Source: Bradyrhizobium monzae
Lineage (GTDB): Bacteria > Pseudomonadota > Alphaproteobacteria > Rhizobiales > Xanthobacteraceae
Assembly: GCF_021458635.1 (NCBI RefSeq)
Contig: NZ_JAIRDQ010000017.1
Coordinates: forward strand, 32,231-96,230
Direction of reading: 5' to 3'
Length of the DNA stretch: 64,000 nt
Part shown: piece by piece, positions 51,222 through 61,048 of the stretch
Position numbering within the stretch: the stretch's first letter is position 1
Layout: each line of letters starts with the position of its first letter
Position numbers and translations under genes: made by a program
Notes under the pieces: generated by a model
Told to the model about the DNA's origin: nothing
Database searches by the model: none
Seen by the model: only the letters and a program-made list of their open reading frames with translations

Positions 51222-52452
51222 GGTGGCGTCCCTGCTGACGAAGGCTGGCATCGTCGCCGCGCTCATATGTATGTCGCTGGTCTCGGCTCGCGCTGACTAT
51301 GTTGCTCAGCGTGGTGATGTGCTCGATTTGACCGTTCTGAGCGCACCCGCGCTGAATCGGCGGATGGTCGTCGACACCAGGGGCAATGTTACCGTGCCGA
51401 TGCTTGGCGATCTGAAAGCAACGGGTGTCCCGTTGTCCGAGCTGAGCCGACAAGTGCAGATGATGTTGGCGGCGAAGAACATTGTTCAGCGGGCTGACGT
51501 CGTCGTATCCGTTTTGGAATACTCGCCGATCTATGTCGATGGCGACGTCGCTCGGCCCGGTGAATACAAATATCAGCCCGAGATGACCGCGCGCGGTGCG
51601 ATTGCCCTAGCCGGCGGGGTCGATTCATCCGGCGGGATGAGACGGCTGACTCCGGCTCAGCTTTCTGAAGCGCGCAGCGAGTACAGCGCCGCCACAATCG
51701 AGTTGGCCAAGCAGGATGCTCATGCTGCCCGGCTGAAGGCCGAACTAACTGGGGGGGAGACATTCGACCTCTCCGCAGTGCAGACGAGCGCCGGTGTTGA
51801 AGAGGCGGTCTTGAAAGAGATCGTTGGGATCGAAGCCCAGCAAATGGAAGCCGAACGCCAGGCGAAGCTCCATGCGGAAACGCATCTTGAGCGGATGTTG
51901 GCGGCAGCAACTGCTGAGGCGAACGAACTGGCGCAAGCAGAGGAGCAGCAGAAGGCGAACTATGATCAGGTTGCCAAGGATGCCGCCCGCGCACGCGAAC
52001 TGCTCCAGAGCGGCATGGGAACGGTGGCACGGGCAGAAGATACCCAGCGAGGCTTTGCACAAGCCCAATCCCAGATGGTCGATCTCCGGGTGCGACTGGC
52101 TCAGTCACGCAAGGAGATGGCGGATCGCTCGCGCTTGCTCGAAACGTACCACGATGAGCGCCGGGCCAAGATGTTGGAAGCACTCAAGGACGCGGTTTCG
52201 GAAGCTGGAAAGGCGAGATCTCGTGTGGCTGCCGCGCGGGAGCGCATGGCGGGTCGGACCGATGCTTTCCGTGCCACTGAGGTCGGCGGAGAACCGCAGA
52301 TCGTCGTGCGGCGTCTCGTGAATGGAACTATGGTGCGACTTGCGGCTCAACTCGACACGCCCTTGACATCTGGAGACAATGTCGAGGTGCTCGCAGCCGA
52401 GGGGCACTCGCGTACCGGTTCATCCACCAGGCAGGGCACGGCCTCGCCGTGA
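51205..52452 (+). CDS. Wza/ExoF-type polysaccharide export protein
   Basis: 415-aa periplasmic or outer-membrane export protein with a signal peptide ending in SARADY. The Poly_export domain (YVAQRGDVLDLTVLSAPALN, GNVTVPMLGDLKATG) is followed by a SLBB unit (PIYVDGDVARPGEYKYQ) and a long coiled-coil region (residues about 150-360, Glu/Ala/Gln-rich). The coiled coil resembles ExoF-type proteins rather than Wza. It overlaps the kinase gene and should form the periplasmic conduit with it. Confidence 0.88.
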   Translation: MRGANRVASLLTKAGIVAALICMSLVSARADYVAQRGDVLDLTVLSAPALNRRMVVDTRGNVTVPMLGDLKATGVPLSELSRQVQMMLAAKNIVQRADVVVSVLEYSPIYVDGDVARPGEYKYQPEMTARGAIALAGGVDSSGGMRRLTPAQLSEARSEYSAATIELAKQDAHAARLKAELTGGETFDLSAVQTSAGVEEAVLKEIVGIEAQQMEAERQAKLHAETHLERMLAAATAEANELAQAEEQQKANYDQVAKDAARARELLQSGMGTVARAEDTQRGFAQAQSQMVDLRVRLAQSRKEMADRSRLLETYHDERRAKMLEALKDAVSEAGKARSRVAAARERMAGRTDAFRATEVGGEPQIVVRRLVNGTMVRLAAQLDTPLTSGDNVEVLAAEGHSRTGSSTRQGTASP

Positions 52453-52461
52453 GCGGATACT

Positions 52462-53799
52462 GTGCTTGTAAAAGATGCTTTCGCCTCCGTTAGCCCCCCG
52501 GTCACCGGACATACATCCAGCAGGCCTTCGCACAGGAGCTGCTCGCTGTCTGCTCAGCTTCTTGTGCTGCAGCTTCTTTTGCTGCTCTTTGCGCAGGCCT
52601 CGCCCAATCGGGCTGCCGCCGCCGAGAGCAGCAGCCTTCCTTCAGGCTTGGGTGTTCACGTGCAGGTGTGGCAGATCCGCGCTGCCGATCTGGAGCGGAT
52701 CCGGAGTTTTGGTTTCAGCTTTCTCCGATGGGGCATGTCGTGGCAGGCTATTGAGAAGAGGCCCGGGCAATTCGATTGGACCGAGCCAGACGCGTTTTTC
52801 GACAAGGTCCGACGTTCGGGTCTTTCCTCCATCGTCATTTTGGCAACCGGTAACCCACTCTACGGTCGGCAGCTGGAATTGCGGCCGGATCCGACGGCCC
52901 GGGAGTTGAGAGTCGCTGCCCCTCCGGAGGATCAGCCTGCCGTGGCGGCCTTCAGTCGGTTTGCCGCTGCCGCCGCCAAGCGGTACGCAAACGATCGTGT
53001 CACGTGGGAAATTTGGAATGAGCCGGATTCGCCAGTGTTCTGGCCACCGAAACCTCAGCCAGAAGCCTATGCACGACTCGTCGCAATGACCTGCAGCGCG
53101 ATCAAAGTGGCCGTTCCCGAGGCAATGGTCATTGCGCCTGCAACCGCTTCACTGCCGATCCGGGCAAGTGCGTTTTATTCGGCGCTTGCGAAGACCGACG
53201 CCGCGGGGTGCCTCGATGGTTTGAGCATGCACAGCTATCGCATCATACGTTCGCGGCGGCCCGATCCGGAGAGTGTTGAGCCTGACAATCTGGCCAGCCG
53301 CGTGCTGCTCGGGAGGTTGTCCAACCGGTGGAGCACCTTGCCGATATTGTGCACCGAATGGGGCTATCCGAGTTCGTCCGTCAGTTCGGCAACTCAACAG
53401 GCCTATCTGGCCCGTGTGTATCTTGCCAACCTCGCCAGCGGCGTGACTGCGACAGTTTGGTACGAATGGAAGGACTCAAGGGACGAGGTCGCCAATCCGG
53501 AGTCTCATTTCGGGCTCCTGACAGCGCAGGGGGCTTTCAAGGTTGAGCCGGATGGTGAACTGATCCGGCGTTTAGTCGGCATGAAGTTCATTCGCCAGGT
53601 CGAGTCTGCGGTCCCTCAGGTGCAAGCTCTGTTATTCGAGGAAGGGAATACCAATCAGATTGTCGCCTGGCTCAGGTCTGACGATGATGCCCGAACGATA
53701 TCCGTCTCAATATCGGGAAGAGCAGCCGTCCTCAGCAATCGGCCCATCGTCGTTCCCGGTGATCAGATAGAGGCGGGCGGTCATAGCAATGCTCACTAA
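52462..53799 (+). CDS. Secreted clan GH-A glycoside hydrolase
   Basis: 445-aa protein from a GTG start, with a hydrophobic signal (AQLLVLQLLLLLFAQASPN) after a polar leader of about 30 residues. The barrel shows FGFSFLRWGMSWQAIEKRPG, the acid/base in TWEIWNEPDS (Glu187) and the nucleophile in ILCTEWGYPS (Glu299), the clan GH-A pattern seen in GH5, GH39 and GH79-like families. In an export operon it probably trims or degrades the polymer. It starts 9 bases after the export gene and overlaps the next gene by 11 bases. Confidence 0.82.
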   Translation: MLVKDAFASVSPPVTGHTSSRPSHRSCSLSAQLLVLQLLLLLFAQASPNRAAAAESSSLPSGLGVHVQVWQIRAADLERIRSFGFSFLRWGMSWQAIEKRPGQFDWTEPDAFFDKVRRSGLSSIVILATGNPLYGRQLELRPDPTARELRVAAPPEDQPAVAAFSRFAAAAAKRYANDRVTWEIWNEPDSPVFWPPKPQPEAYARLVAMTCSAIKVAVPEAMVIAPATASLPIRASAFYSALAKTDAAGCLDGLSMHSYRIIRSRRPDPESVEPDNLASRVLLGRLSNRWSTLPILCTEWGYPSSSVSSATQQAYLARVYLANLASGVTATVWYEWKDSRDEVANPESHFGLLTAQGAFKVEPDGELIRRLVGMKFIRQVESAVPQVQALLFEEGNTNQIVAWLRSDDDARTISVSISGRAAVLSNRPIVVPGDQIEAGGHSNAH

Positions 53800-55312
53800 G
53801 CTGATTGCCTTTCTGTTTGCGATGGCCGTGATTGCCATTCCGTTCGACGCGATCCCCGGCGTCAAAGCGTTTGGAGAGCTCGCCCATGAGAGCTCGTTCT
53901 ATCTCTTCGCTATCGCAATTGGTCTGTATAATCTCAAGGTTGCCGGAGCGATTCTCGCTGGCGACTTTGACGCGCAGGTCGGCGGGCGCTTTATCTGGCT
54001 AACCGGAACGGCCATTGTGGTCGTTATTGCCATTTCCGCGATTTGGAATGCGATCGATATCAGCACCGCCACGTTTCACAATCGCGATGGCTTTCCGAAA
54101 TTAATCAACTCCGCAACCGTGATCGTCTACGGCCTGACGCTCGCCCTGTTGACCCGCGCGATCGTTCCAGGGCGATGGTATACGTGCCTCGCGCTGCCAA
54201 TTTGTGTCAGCGCGTCGTTATGCGTCGGATTCGGCATACTCGAAGCATTCGATCGGGCGGGAGTGAGCCTCCCGCTCTACCATGCCCTGAACTCCATGCT
54301 GCACGCAGGTTCGGACCTGGCTGTTCAATCGTGGGACGGCTCGACGAATTTGAAACTTATCGAGGTCTGGGACAAACGCCTTCGGACCGTTTCGTTTGAG
54401 CCACCGGCATTTGGGAATTTTAGTGGGCTTGCATGGCCCTGGCTACTTGCGGCCATCTTCATGACTAAGGGTGTGAGGAGGGCGGTTCATATTTGCCTGT
54501 TGATCGCCTTCACGGTCCTGATTGTGGCCGCTCAAGCCCGAACGGGCTGGCTACTCCTGGCAACCGACATCGCGGTTTTCGGTCTCGCGAGGTTTGTGTT
54601 CCTGCCACCTCATGGACGTGTCCGAAGATCTGCGGCCTTGATCATAAATTCGGGGGTGGTCTTTGCATCGATCGCTCTGGTCATAGTCTATGTGGCGAGG
54701 TTTGACGAGATCGTTCGCAGTACGGTGAGCGGGTCATCTGTTTCCGATATCTCTCGCCTGGCCTACCAGGTTACGGCTGGCCGGATGTTCGCTATGAATC
54801 CGATCTCCGGAGCTGGACTGGGTCAGTTTGCTTTCAAAGCGTCTTCATATATGCCTGAATGGGGCTATTTCAGTCCGGAGATCAAAGCCTCGCTCCAATA
54901 TCCAGAGGCACCCTGGCCGAACACCTACTCGCTTTACGCTAGGCTTGCTGCTGAACTTGGTGTGGTCGGTCTTGTTGGATGGATCGCAATCTGGGTCACG
55001 CTGATGGTGTCGGTCCGCCGCGCGGGGTTGGTCTACTCGCACTTGGGGCGAACTGTGCCCGAGGTCGCGTACCCGATTATCATGAACTGCGCCGGTGTCC
55101 TCGTCGCCGCGGTAACAACCGACACGTTTCGGACGCCAATGATCTGGATTACGCTCGGCGTAGGTGCCTGCCTCAGTGCGCGGGCGCAGCAACTTGCCGG
55201 TGGCCTCGTCCAGGCCCGACCTTTCTCAGACCCTACAGTACGTGATGATCGCCGATACATCATCGGCGTAGCGCTTGCGCATCGATTGAGGGGGGCATTT
55301 TGGTGCGGATAG
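53789..55312 (+). CDS. Wzy-like polysaccharide polymerase/O-antigen ligase family protein
   Basis: 507-aa polytopic membrane protein with about 11-12 helices and one large periplasmic loop (residues about 310-390) containing the family-typical RLAYQVTAGRMFAMNPISGA and PNTYSLYARLAAELGVVGL segments. This is the Wzy_C pattern. It should polymerise repeat units on the periplasmic face. The gene overlaps the glycosidase by 11 bases. Confidence 0.85.
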   Translation: MLTKLIAFLFAMAVIAIPFDAIPGVKAFGELAHESSFYLFAIAIGLYNLKVAGAILAGDFDAQVGGRFIWLTGTAIVVVIAISAIWNAIDISTATFHNRDGFPKLINSATVIVYGLTLALLTRAIVPGRWYTCLALPICVSASLCVGFGILEAFDRAGVSLPLYHALNSMLHAGSDLAVQSWDGSTNLKLIEVWDKRLRTVSFEPPAFGNFSGLAWPWLLAAIFMTKGVRRAVHICLLIAFTVLIVAAQARTGWLLLATDIAVFGLARFVFLPPHGRVRRSAALIINSGVVFASIALVIVYVARFDEIVRSTVSGSSVSDISRLAYQVTAGRMFAMNPISGAGLGQFAFKASSYMPEWGYFSPEIKASLQYPEAPWPNTYSLYARLAAELGVVGLVGWIAIWVTLMVSVRRAGLVYSHLGRTVPEVAYPIIMNCAGVLVAAVTTDTFRTPMIWITLGVGACLSARAQQLAGGLVQARPFSDPTVRDDRRYIIGVALAHRLRGAFWCG

Positions 55313-55355
55313 CAGGGCAAGACGTAGATCATCTGGCGCGGGACGATCACCGCTA

Positions 55356-56714
55356 ATGGCCTTGCATCGGGTGACAGCTGCCGCGGATCGTCCGAATGAG
55401 CACGCGGAAACTTGGAAACGACTGAGGTCGCGTCCGATATTCGGTGCTGCGGCCGCCCTGGCTGCTCGGTTCGTTCAAATGGGCACCACGCTCGCTCTGG
55501 TGCCGATCCTGCTGCATCACCTTGGGGCCGAGAAATTCGCCGTCTGGCTTGCGGCGAGTTCGTTGATGGGGGCATTCGCCTTCATCGATTTGGGAATTGG
55601 ATCTTATCTGGTCAATCATATCGCGATCTCGAGGGGCGTCTCCGTTGCGGCGCGAACAGACGTCTCGAATGCATTCGTGGTCCTTGCGTTGTTCTCGGTC
55701 GCGAGCACGGCAATCGTATGCCTGGCGTTCCTTTCAAGTGAGACGAGCTACGGAATCTTTCATTTTTCGGAAGTCGAGACCTGGGAAGCCTTCTTCGTGA
55801 CGTGCCTGATGCTTTGTCTCATGTCGCCACTGAGTCTGATCTGGAGAATCCGGCTTAGTCTCGGTGAAGCGTCCGTCCAAAGCCTGTGGGATGTGTTCGC
55901 GTCTCTGGGAACGTTTTCTGCGATTTTCGTCAGCCTTCAATTCGATACCGGTCTTGTTGCAGCAGTGGCCTCATTCTGCGTTGTCCCGTTGCTCGTTCAT
56001 ATTCTGAATGCAGTTCAGTTGTTTCGCAGATACCCGGACCTGAAGCCGGCTTTTTCGCCGGCGAGCACCAGACAACTGGTGGCGACATTGAAATCAGGAG
56101 CCCCGTTTCTGCTTGTCAATGCGATTAGTACTATCAGTTTCTCCTTCGATTCGATTTTGGCGCTTCATCTGTTGCCTGCCGAGCAGGCCGCCCAATTCGG
56201 GATCGCGCAGAGACTGGTGCTCGCCGTCCAGACGCTCCTTACGATTGCCGTCACGCCGTTTTGGCCTCATTTCCGGGTCGCAACGGCCGAGCATAAAGTT
56301 CGCCCCGCATTGGGAATTCTCGTCTCCTCCTTTTCGTTGGCGTTGGTCATGTCACTTTCCATTTCGGCGATGATTGTCTTTTTCGGGAACGATTTGACGC
56401 GCCTTTGGACGCGAGCCGCAATGTCACTTCCAACTGACCTAATCGTCAGCCTTGCGATCTGGCTTCCGGCCTTTGCCATCGGAGCGGTGCTGACCTCGAT
56501 GATGAGCATACCATCGCTGCTTCCTGTGCAAATAAAGCTCGCTGGCATGTCTGGTGCTTGTTGTTTTGTCGCCAAAATCGCTCTGGCGAAAATATGGGGT
56601 GGACCTGGGCTGTTCTGGGGAAACAGCGTCGGCCTGTTCACCTTTCTGATCGTGCCCAGCTTCTTTGTTCTGGCGCAAGCTCTGCGCAACATGAATCGCT
56701 CGAAAAGGCCGTAA
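55356..56714 (+). CDS. Wzx-like polysaccharide flippase (MOP superfamily)
   Basis: 452-aa membrane protein with about 12 helices. The N-terminal ALAARFVQMGTTLALVPILL and FAVWLAASSLMGAFAFIDLG match polysaccharide-transport flippases. It should flip undecaprenyl-linked repeat units to the periplasm for the Wzy-like polymerase. It starts 43 bases after that gene and is followed by a glycosyltransferase 4 bases later. Confidence 0.85.
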   Translation: MALHRVTAAADRPNEHAETWKRLRSRPIFGAAAALAARFVQMGTTLALVPILLHHLGAEKFAVWLAASSLMGAFAFIDLGIGSYLVNHIAISRGVSVAARTDVSNAFVVLALFSVASTAIVCLAFLSSETSYGIFHFSEVETWEAFFVTCLMLCLMSPLSLIWRIRLSLGEASVQSLWDVFASLGTFSAIFVSLQFDTGLVAAVASFCVVPLLVHILNAVQLFRRYPDLKPAFSPASTRQLVATLKSGAPFLLVNAISTISFSFDSILALHLLPAEQAAQFGIAQRLVLAVQTLLTIAVTPFWPHFRVATAEHKVRPALGILVSSFSLALVMSLSISAMIVFFGNDLTRLWTRAAMSLPTDLIVSLAIWLPAFAIGAVLTSMMSIPSLLPVQIKLAGMSGACCFVAKIALAKIWGGPGLFWGNSVGLFTFLIVPSFFVLAQALRNMNRSKRP

Positions 56715-56718
56715 GCAG

Positions 56719-57840
56719 ATGGCAGAAACAGATAGTCGAACTCTCAAGGTCGCGCACTTCACCGAAGCGCCAATGGGAGGAGTTCTTGCGCATTTGGAGG
56801 AGTTGCTCGCCGAGCAGCTTAAGGATCCCGCAATCTTGCAGATTTCGGTATTCGGCCCCGACGTCAATGAGCGGGCCCTGTCCCACCTGAATCATCCAAA
56901 GCTTGCAATCACATCCTATCCGTATAATGGACGATCGATAGGGGCGTTGATCAAGTTCCTCATGGCCGTCCGGGCACTGATCGGGGACTTCAGACCCGAT
57001 GTCGTTCACGTCCATTCCACGTTTGCCGGACTTCTGGTGCGTCCGGTGGCCTTCCTGCGAAGGCGCCGTCCGGCCATCGTTTATTGCCCCCATGGTTGGG
57101 CGTTCTTGCGGGATTCGAAGGCGAATCGCCTCTATGCGTGGTTGGAGGCGGCTTGGTCGCGTCTGTGCGATGGTATTGTTTGCGTATCGAATTCTGAACG
57201 CGAAGTTGCCGCTTCTGCCGGTATTCCTCTCTCAAAGTGCACCGTTATTCCAAACGGAATCGCGCATGCGAGTTTGCCGCCCGCCGGTTCGTCGACTGCG
57301 CATCAGGGACCGCTCAAGATTCTTTTCGTCGGTCGCTTCGATCGGCAAAAGGGATTTGACGTATTTCTCGATGTCATGTCCGAACTTGGTGACCTGGCCC
57401 AGGGCCTCGCGGTAGGCGACTTCGTCACCGATGGCCCGTCCAATTTGAAGATCCCGAAGAATGTCGAGCTTCTTGGTTGGCGATCTCGATCGGAGGTCGG
57501 TGAGAGCCTGGCGACGGCTGATCTGATCCTGATGCCGTCGCGCTGGGAGGGATTGCCGATCCTCGCGCTCGAAGCGATGCGAGCCGGTCTGCCGATATTC
57601 GCTTCCTCGGCAGGCGGACTTCCCGAGCTTGTGGAGGACGGCGTGACCGGACGGCTGCTGACGAGCTTACGGTCGCTAGATATTGCTAATGCAATACGTG
57701 AGACGAGCGCCGAGGAATTGCGAAGCTTCGCCAGCAGCGCTTATCAACGATTCGAGAAGAACTATAGCGGTCAAGCAATGGCTACCCGGACAAGGCAACT
57801 TTATTGGGAGCTCTTGATGATCCGCAATGTTCGCGCATAA
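56719..57840 (+). CDS. Glycosyltransferase family 4-like protein
   Basis: 373-aa GT-B fold enzyme. The N-terminal half has the acceptor domain (VAHFTEAPMGGVLAHLEELL, FRPDVVHVHSTFAGLLVRPV). The C-terminal half has KILFVGRFDRQKGFDVFLDV, ADLILMPSRWEGLPILALEA (with the EX7E-type Glu pair) and GGLPELVEDGVTGRLL. It probably adds a sugar to the repeat unit. It is the last gene of the exopolysaccharide run. Confidence 0.9.
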   Translation: MAETDSRTLKVAHFTEAPMGGVLAHLEELLAEQLKDPAILQISVFGPDVNERALSHLNHPKLAITSYPYNGRSIGALIKFLMAVRALIGDFRPDVVHVHSTFAGLLVRPVAFLRRRRPAIVYCPHGWAFLRDSKANRLYAWLEAAWSRLCDGIVCVSNSEREVAASAGIPLSKCTVIPNGIAHASLPPAGSSTAHQGPLKILFVGRFDRQKGFDVFLDVMSELGDLAQGLAVGDFVTDGPSNLKIPKNVELLGWRSRSEVGESLATADLILMPSRWEGLPILALEAMRAGLPIFASSAGGLPELVEDGVTGRLLTSLRSLDIANAIRETSAEELRSFASSAYQRFEKNYSGQAMATRTRQLYWELLMIRNVRA

Positions 57841-58551
57841 GAGCCGTAGCGAGAGCGTCCCTTGCCCACAGCCGGGCCAGTAGTAGTAGCCAAGCTGCGA
57901 TCACCGGTCTGACGAGGATGATTCGCGGGTGCCGTCGTTAATGGGCCTCCTATGACCCAGGGCGCTGATCTGCGCTCGCGCGGCCATGTTCGTATCGGCG
58001 CCGACAGAACCGGCTTCTTGTAGCCGCCGATCTTTCCGGGCGACAGACCTGCTGTCTCCGGCCCCTGAGCCTTTGAGGCAGTTGAAATGCGCGGGTAATG
58101 CGTGCGGGTGGAAATGGTATTTGGTTGGCTCCCAGCTCAGCTATCAGAACCTCTCACCGAGCTTACTGTCGTGTTTTAGGAAGCATGTTCCTATCGAGGA
58201 TATCTGGGAGCAGCGGAAGCCAACTTGACTGCTTGATTTAGAGGGAGAGTCGGCGAGACGGATCACCGCTCCTCCAAACCGAAACGCTTAATTCTTTGAT
58301 CCAATTCAACTTTCTTGTTGGAATTCGATCTCGCATTACCGCAACTACGGTTGTCAGCTACGTTCTTGATTAGTCATCTCATCTTTTCTCGCCCGCGATG
58401 GCAGGCAGCCCCTTGTCATCATCGTGGGTGACAAGCGCACTGAGTTCGCTGCTGCGAGTGGCAGTATTCGGCCCGCGACAGCATCACAGAGCGAGCGCTG
58501 AAGATATTGCCGAGGCCGGAAACGACGCCGACCGGACACACACATCCGCGC
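57841..58551. other. 711-base region without a recognisable gene
   Basis: Short frames (for example 57986-58228, ending SYQNLSPSLLSCFRKHVPIE) show no family motif or ribosome site. The stretch follows the exopolysaccharide operon and precedes a pseudogene, so it is probably decayed DNA. Confidence 0.35.
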
Positions 58552-58990
58552 GCCTGATCTCCGCCAATTCGGCCTGCAGCTATGATGCATGCATTCAATC
58601 AGAAAAACTAATGCGGTGGATTGTGCCTGCAGGTGCCGAGGCTGACGTTGAAGAGTTCGAAGCGAGGGAGGGGGGACACTTCAAGATCATCTTGTCGTTC
58701 GACAACGATATCGGAAAATCGTCGTCTCGGACGGACGTCGTATCAGCGCGGTTCCTTAGGCTTGTCCTGAATGAAAGCATTGTTCAAGCTGTAGATTTTG
58801 TGTCCGAGCGACCTGAATTTGCGGGCACGATGATAATGAGCTGGTTCTTCACACGTTAGGCGAAAAGACGCTTGTGAGCGTGGTCGCAGAGAACGTTCCG
58901 AAGGGCATAAGCAGAGCCGATCATGAATTAGGGATGGCGTCCTCTCTCAAAAACCTGGCGCGGTTTGTGGAAGCCGTTTGCGATCATTAA
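58552..58990 (+). pseudogene. SRPBCC/AHSA1-family protein, frameshifted
   Basis: The frame contains SYDACIQSEKLMRWIVPAGA, EFEAREGGHFKIILSFDNDI, and AVDFVSERPEFAGTMIMSWF, the AHSA1-like SRPBCC pattern. It stops at 58857-58859. Adding one base near 58853 continues with LGEKTLVSVVAENVPKGISR and MASSLKNLARFVEAV to a natural stop at 58988-58990. No convincing start codon is visible, so the 5' end is also damaged. Confidence 0.7.
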
Positions 58991-59121
58991 GCCGCTTTCT
59001 GGAGCATGTCGCAACCTAGCTTATCAGCGAGTAGCAGCGCACTTCGTTGAGGTCCGCTCATTGGGGCGCGGCGGACCGAAGTTGCTCAGATTGAGTACTC
59101 GTATTCGAATCATTTCCGACG

Positions 59122-60900
59122 TCAATCCTCCGGAATTCCGGCAATGCGTAAGCCTCGATAGATCCGTTGGCGTGCAGCCAGATAAGTCGGATGATCGCTG
59201 AGGGCGCTGCTGCTGTAGCGGCGAATATTGAATTGTGGATTAAGCGCGAGACCCGCCTTGGCAGCGATCTTCGCCTGTTCAAGGGCACCCGATAGCGCGA
59301 GGGATGCGGCAAGTCCAAAATGTGAGGTGGGATAATTTCGGTTCGTTTCGATGCTGCGGGAAAACCAGCCGATCGCTTCACCATCCCCATTAATCTGCAG
59401 CTTGGCGAAGCCAACAATCGATAGCCACCAAAAGGCAACGGTATCGCGAGGAGACAGGCGGAATGCCATGTTCACGTGCTGTTCGGTTTCCGCGCCGCGT
59501 CCGAGGAAAAGCTTCGCAAGGCCGATTTGGCCATGGGCTTCAGCCAAATTGTGGTTCAGGGTCAGCGCTCTCTCACACTCGGCAATCCCTTGATCTACAC
59601 GTTTCGTTAAGATCAGAACATCTCCCAGGACCAAATGAGCACCTGCGTGCTTCGGCGCTTGAGAGAGTGCTCTCAGTATTGTCGCCTCGGCAGCCGCGAG
59701 ACGTGCGGCTGTGTCGTTGTAGAATGTCGCTCCGACTATAACGTCCACGCCGGCAGTTCCAACCATCGCCTCAACGTTGCTGGAATCGAGAGATAATGCC
59801 TTCTCAAAGCAGGTACGGGCTTGTGCCATGTACTCTGGCGACCATCCTTTATTCCATGAAGCTCTGCCTTGAAAATAAAGATCCATTGAATTGGGAAGCT
59901 CTGATCGCTGTGATTGACGCGCTGCTTCATCCGTAAGTTGAGCCTGCAATTGATTGGCAAGCCTTGATACGATCTCATCCTGCATATCAAACAGATCGGA
60001 GACGGACTTATCGAAACGTTCGGCCCACAGATGGACCCCGTTCTCAGCGTCTACGAGCTGAACATTCACGCGAAGTCGATGATCGCCGCGCTGCACTGAC
60101 CCTTCCAGCACATATCGCACGTTCAAATCTCGACCAACTTGTCTTACGTCAACTGCTTTGTCCTTAAAGGTGAACGCCGTGTTCCGGGCGATCACAAATA
60201 ATCCGACGATACGCGAGAGGTCTGTGGTAAGGTTCTCTGTTACACCATCAACGAAGTACTGTTGTTCAGTATCGCCGCCGAGATTGACGAGAGGCAGTAC
60301 AACGATGGAACGACTGGGCACAGATGGGCTTTGATGATGGGCCGGTGCCACTGAACCGGATCCCTTCCCGCACAGTGCGTACACTCGAACCGGACGGGCA
60401 ATGTTTTTCAGGCTGCGGTCACCCAGATCGGCAAATTCGACGGCCACCTTGCCGTGAACATGTGAGTAGACCGACGAGGAGATACAAACACCGCCGGGTT
60501 CGGCTATCCCCTCAAGCCTCGCCGCGATATTCACCTCATCTCCAAAAATGTCGTGGGCTTCGACAATCACATCGCCAATATTTATGCCCACGCGGAAGCA
60601 GATGCGACTTTCTTTTGGATCGTCGATCGTCAGGTCATGAGTACGGCCTTGGAATTCGGTTGCGGCCCGAACTGCGCCAATAGCACTCGGAAACTCTGCC
60701 AGAAATCCGTCTCCGGTATACTTTACAATACGACCGCCGTGTTCGGAGATCGCCGGGTTGACCACGTTGACGAGAATTGAAGTCAGTTTGGCATGAGTTG
60801 CCTCTTCGTTATCATGCATGAGGCGCGAATATCCGGCCGTATCAGCAGCCAATACTGCCGATAACCTGCGCTCAACTCGCACTGGCCGCTCTTGCACCAT
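59122..60900 (-). CDS. Class III adenylate cyclase with TolB-like and TPR regions
   Basis: 592-aa protein. Residues about 10-180 form a class III nucleotide cyclase (RRLSAVLAADTAGYSRLMHD, GGRIVKYTGDGFLAEF, FGDEVNIAARLEGIAEPGGV). A TolB-N-like segment follows (SRSIVVLPLVNLGGDTEQQY, LNVRYVLEGSVQRGDHRLRV; about 215-330), then TPR-like helices to the C-terminus. This layout is common in Bradyrhizobium-type genomes; the signal sensed is unknown. The start at 60900 has GGAGCG upstream. The frame is open to 61035, but that part reads as promoter sequence. Confidence 0.88.
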   Translation of the reverse strand: MVQERPVRVERRLSAVLAADTAGYSRLMHDNEEATHAKLTSILVNVVNPAISEHGGRIVKYTGDGFLAEFPSAIGAVRAATEFQGRTHDLTIDDPKESRICFRVGINIGDVIVEAHDIFGDEVNIAARLEGIAEPGGVCISSSVYSHVHGKVAVEFADLGDRSLKNIARPVRVYALCGKGSGSVAPAHHQSPSVPSRSIVVLPLVNLGGDTEQQYFVDGVTENLTTDLSRIVGLFVIARNTAFTFKDKAVDVRQVGRDLNVRYVLEGSVQRGDHRLRVNVQLVDAENGVHLWAERFDKSVSDLFDMQDEIVSRLANQLQAQLTDEAARQSQRSELPNSMDLYFQGRASWNKGWSPEYMAQARTCFEKALSLDSSNVEAMVGTAGVDVIVGATFYNDTAARLAAAEATILRALSQAPKHAGAHLVLGDVLILTKRVDQGIAECERALTLNHNLAEAHGQIGLAKLFLGRGAETEQHVNMAFRLSPRDTVAFWWLSIVGFAKLQINGDGEAIGWFSRSIETNRNYPTSHFGLAASLALSGALEQAKIAAKAGLALNPQFNIRRYSSSALSDHPTYLAARQRIYRGLRIAGIPED

Positions 60901-61048
60901 CGGTCGCGCTCCACACTTGAGCCAGCGTATAATGAACGAGAAGCCCAGCCAAATCGCTTTGACGAGAGGCGTAATCGGGAATGGAAGGTAAACCGTTCTG
61001 ACCGATTTGCAGACCAAATGCCGGCACTCGAACATGTGCTCCTGATGT

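Noticed and set aside
57986..58228. An 80-residue plus frame after the exopolysaccharide genes
   Set aside because: No motif or ribosome site, and composition changes along its length.
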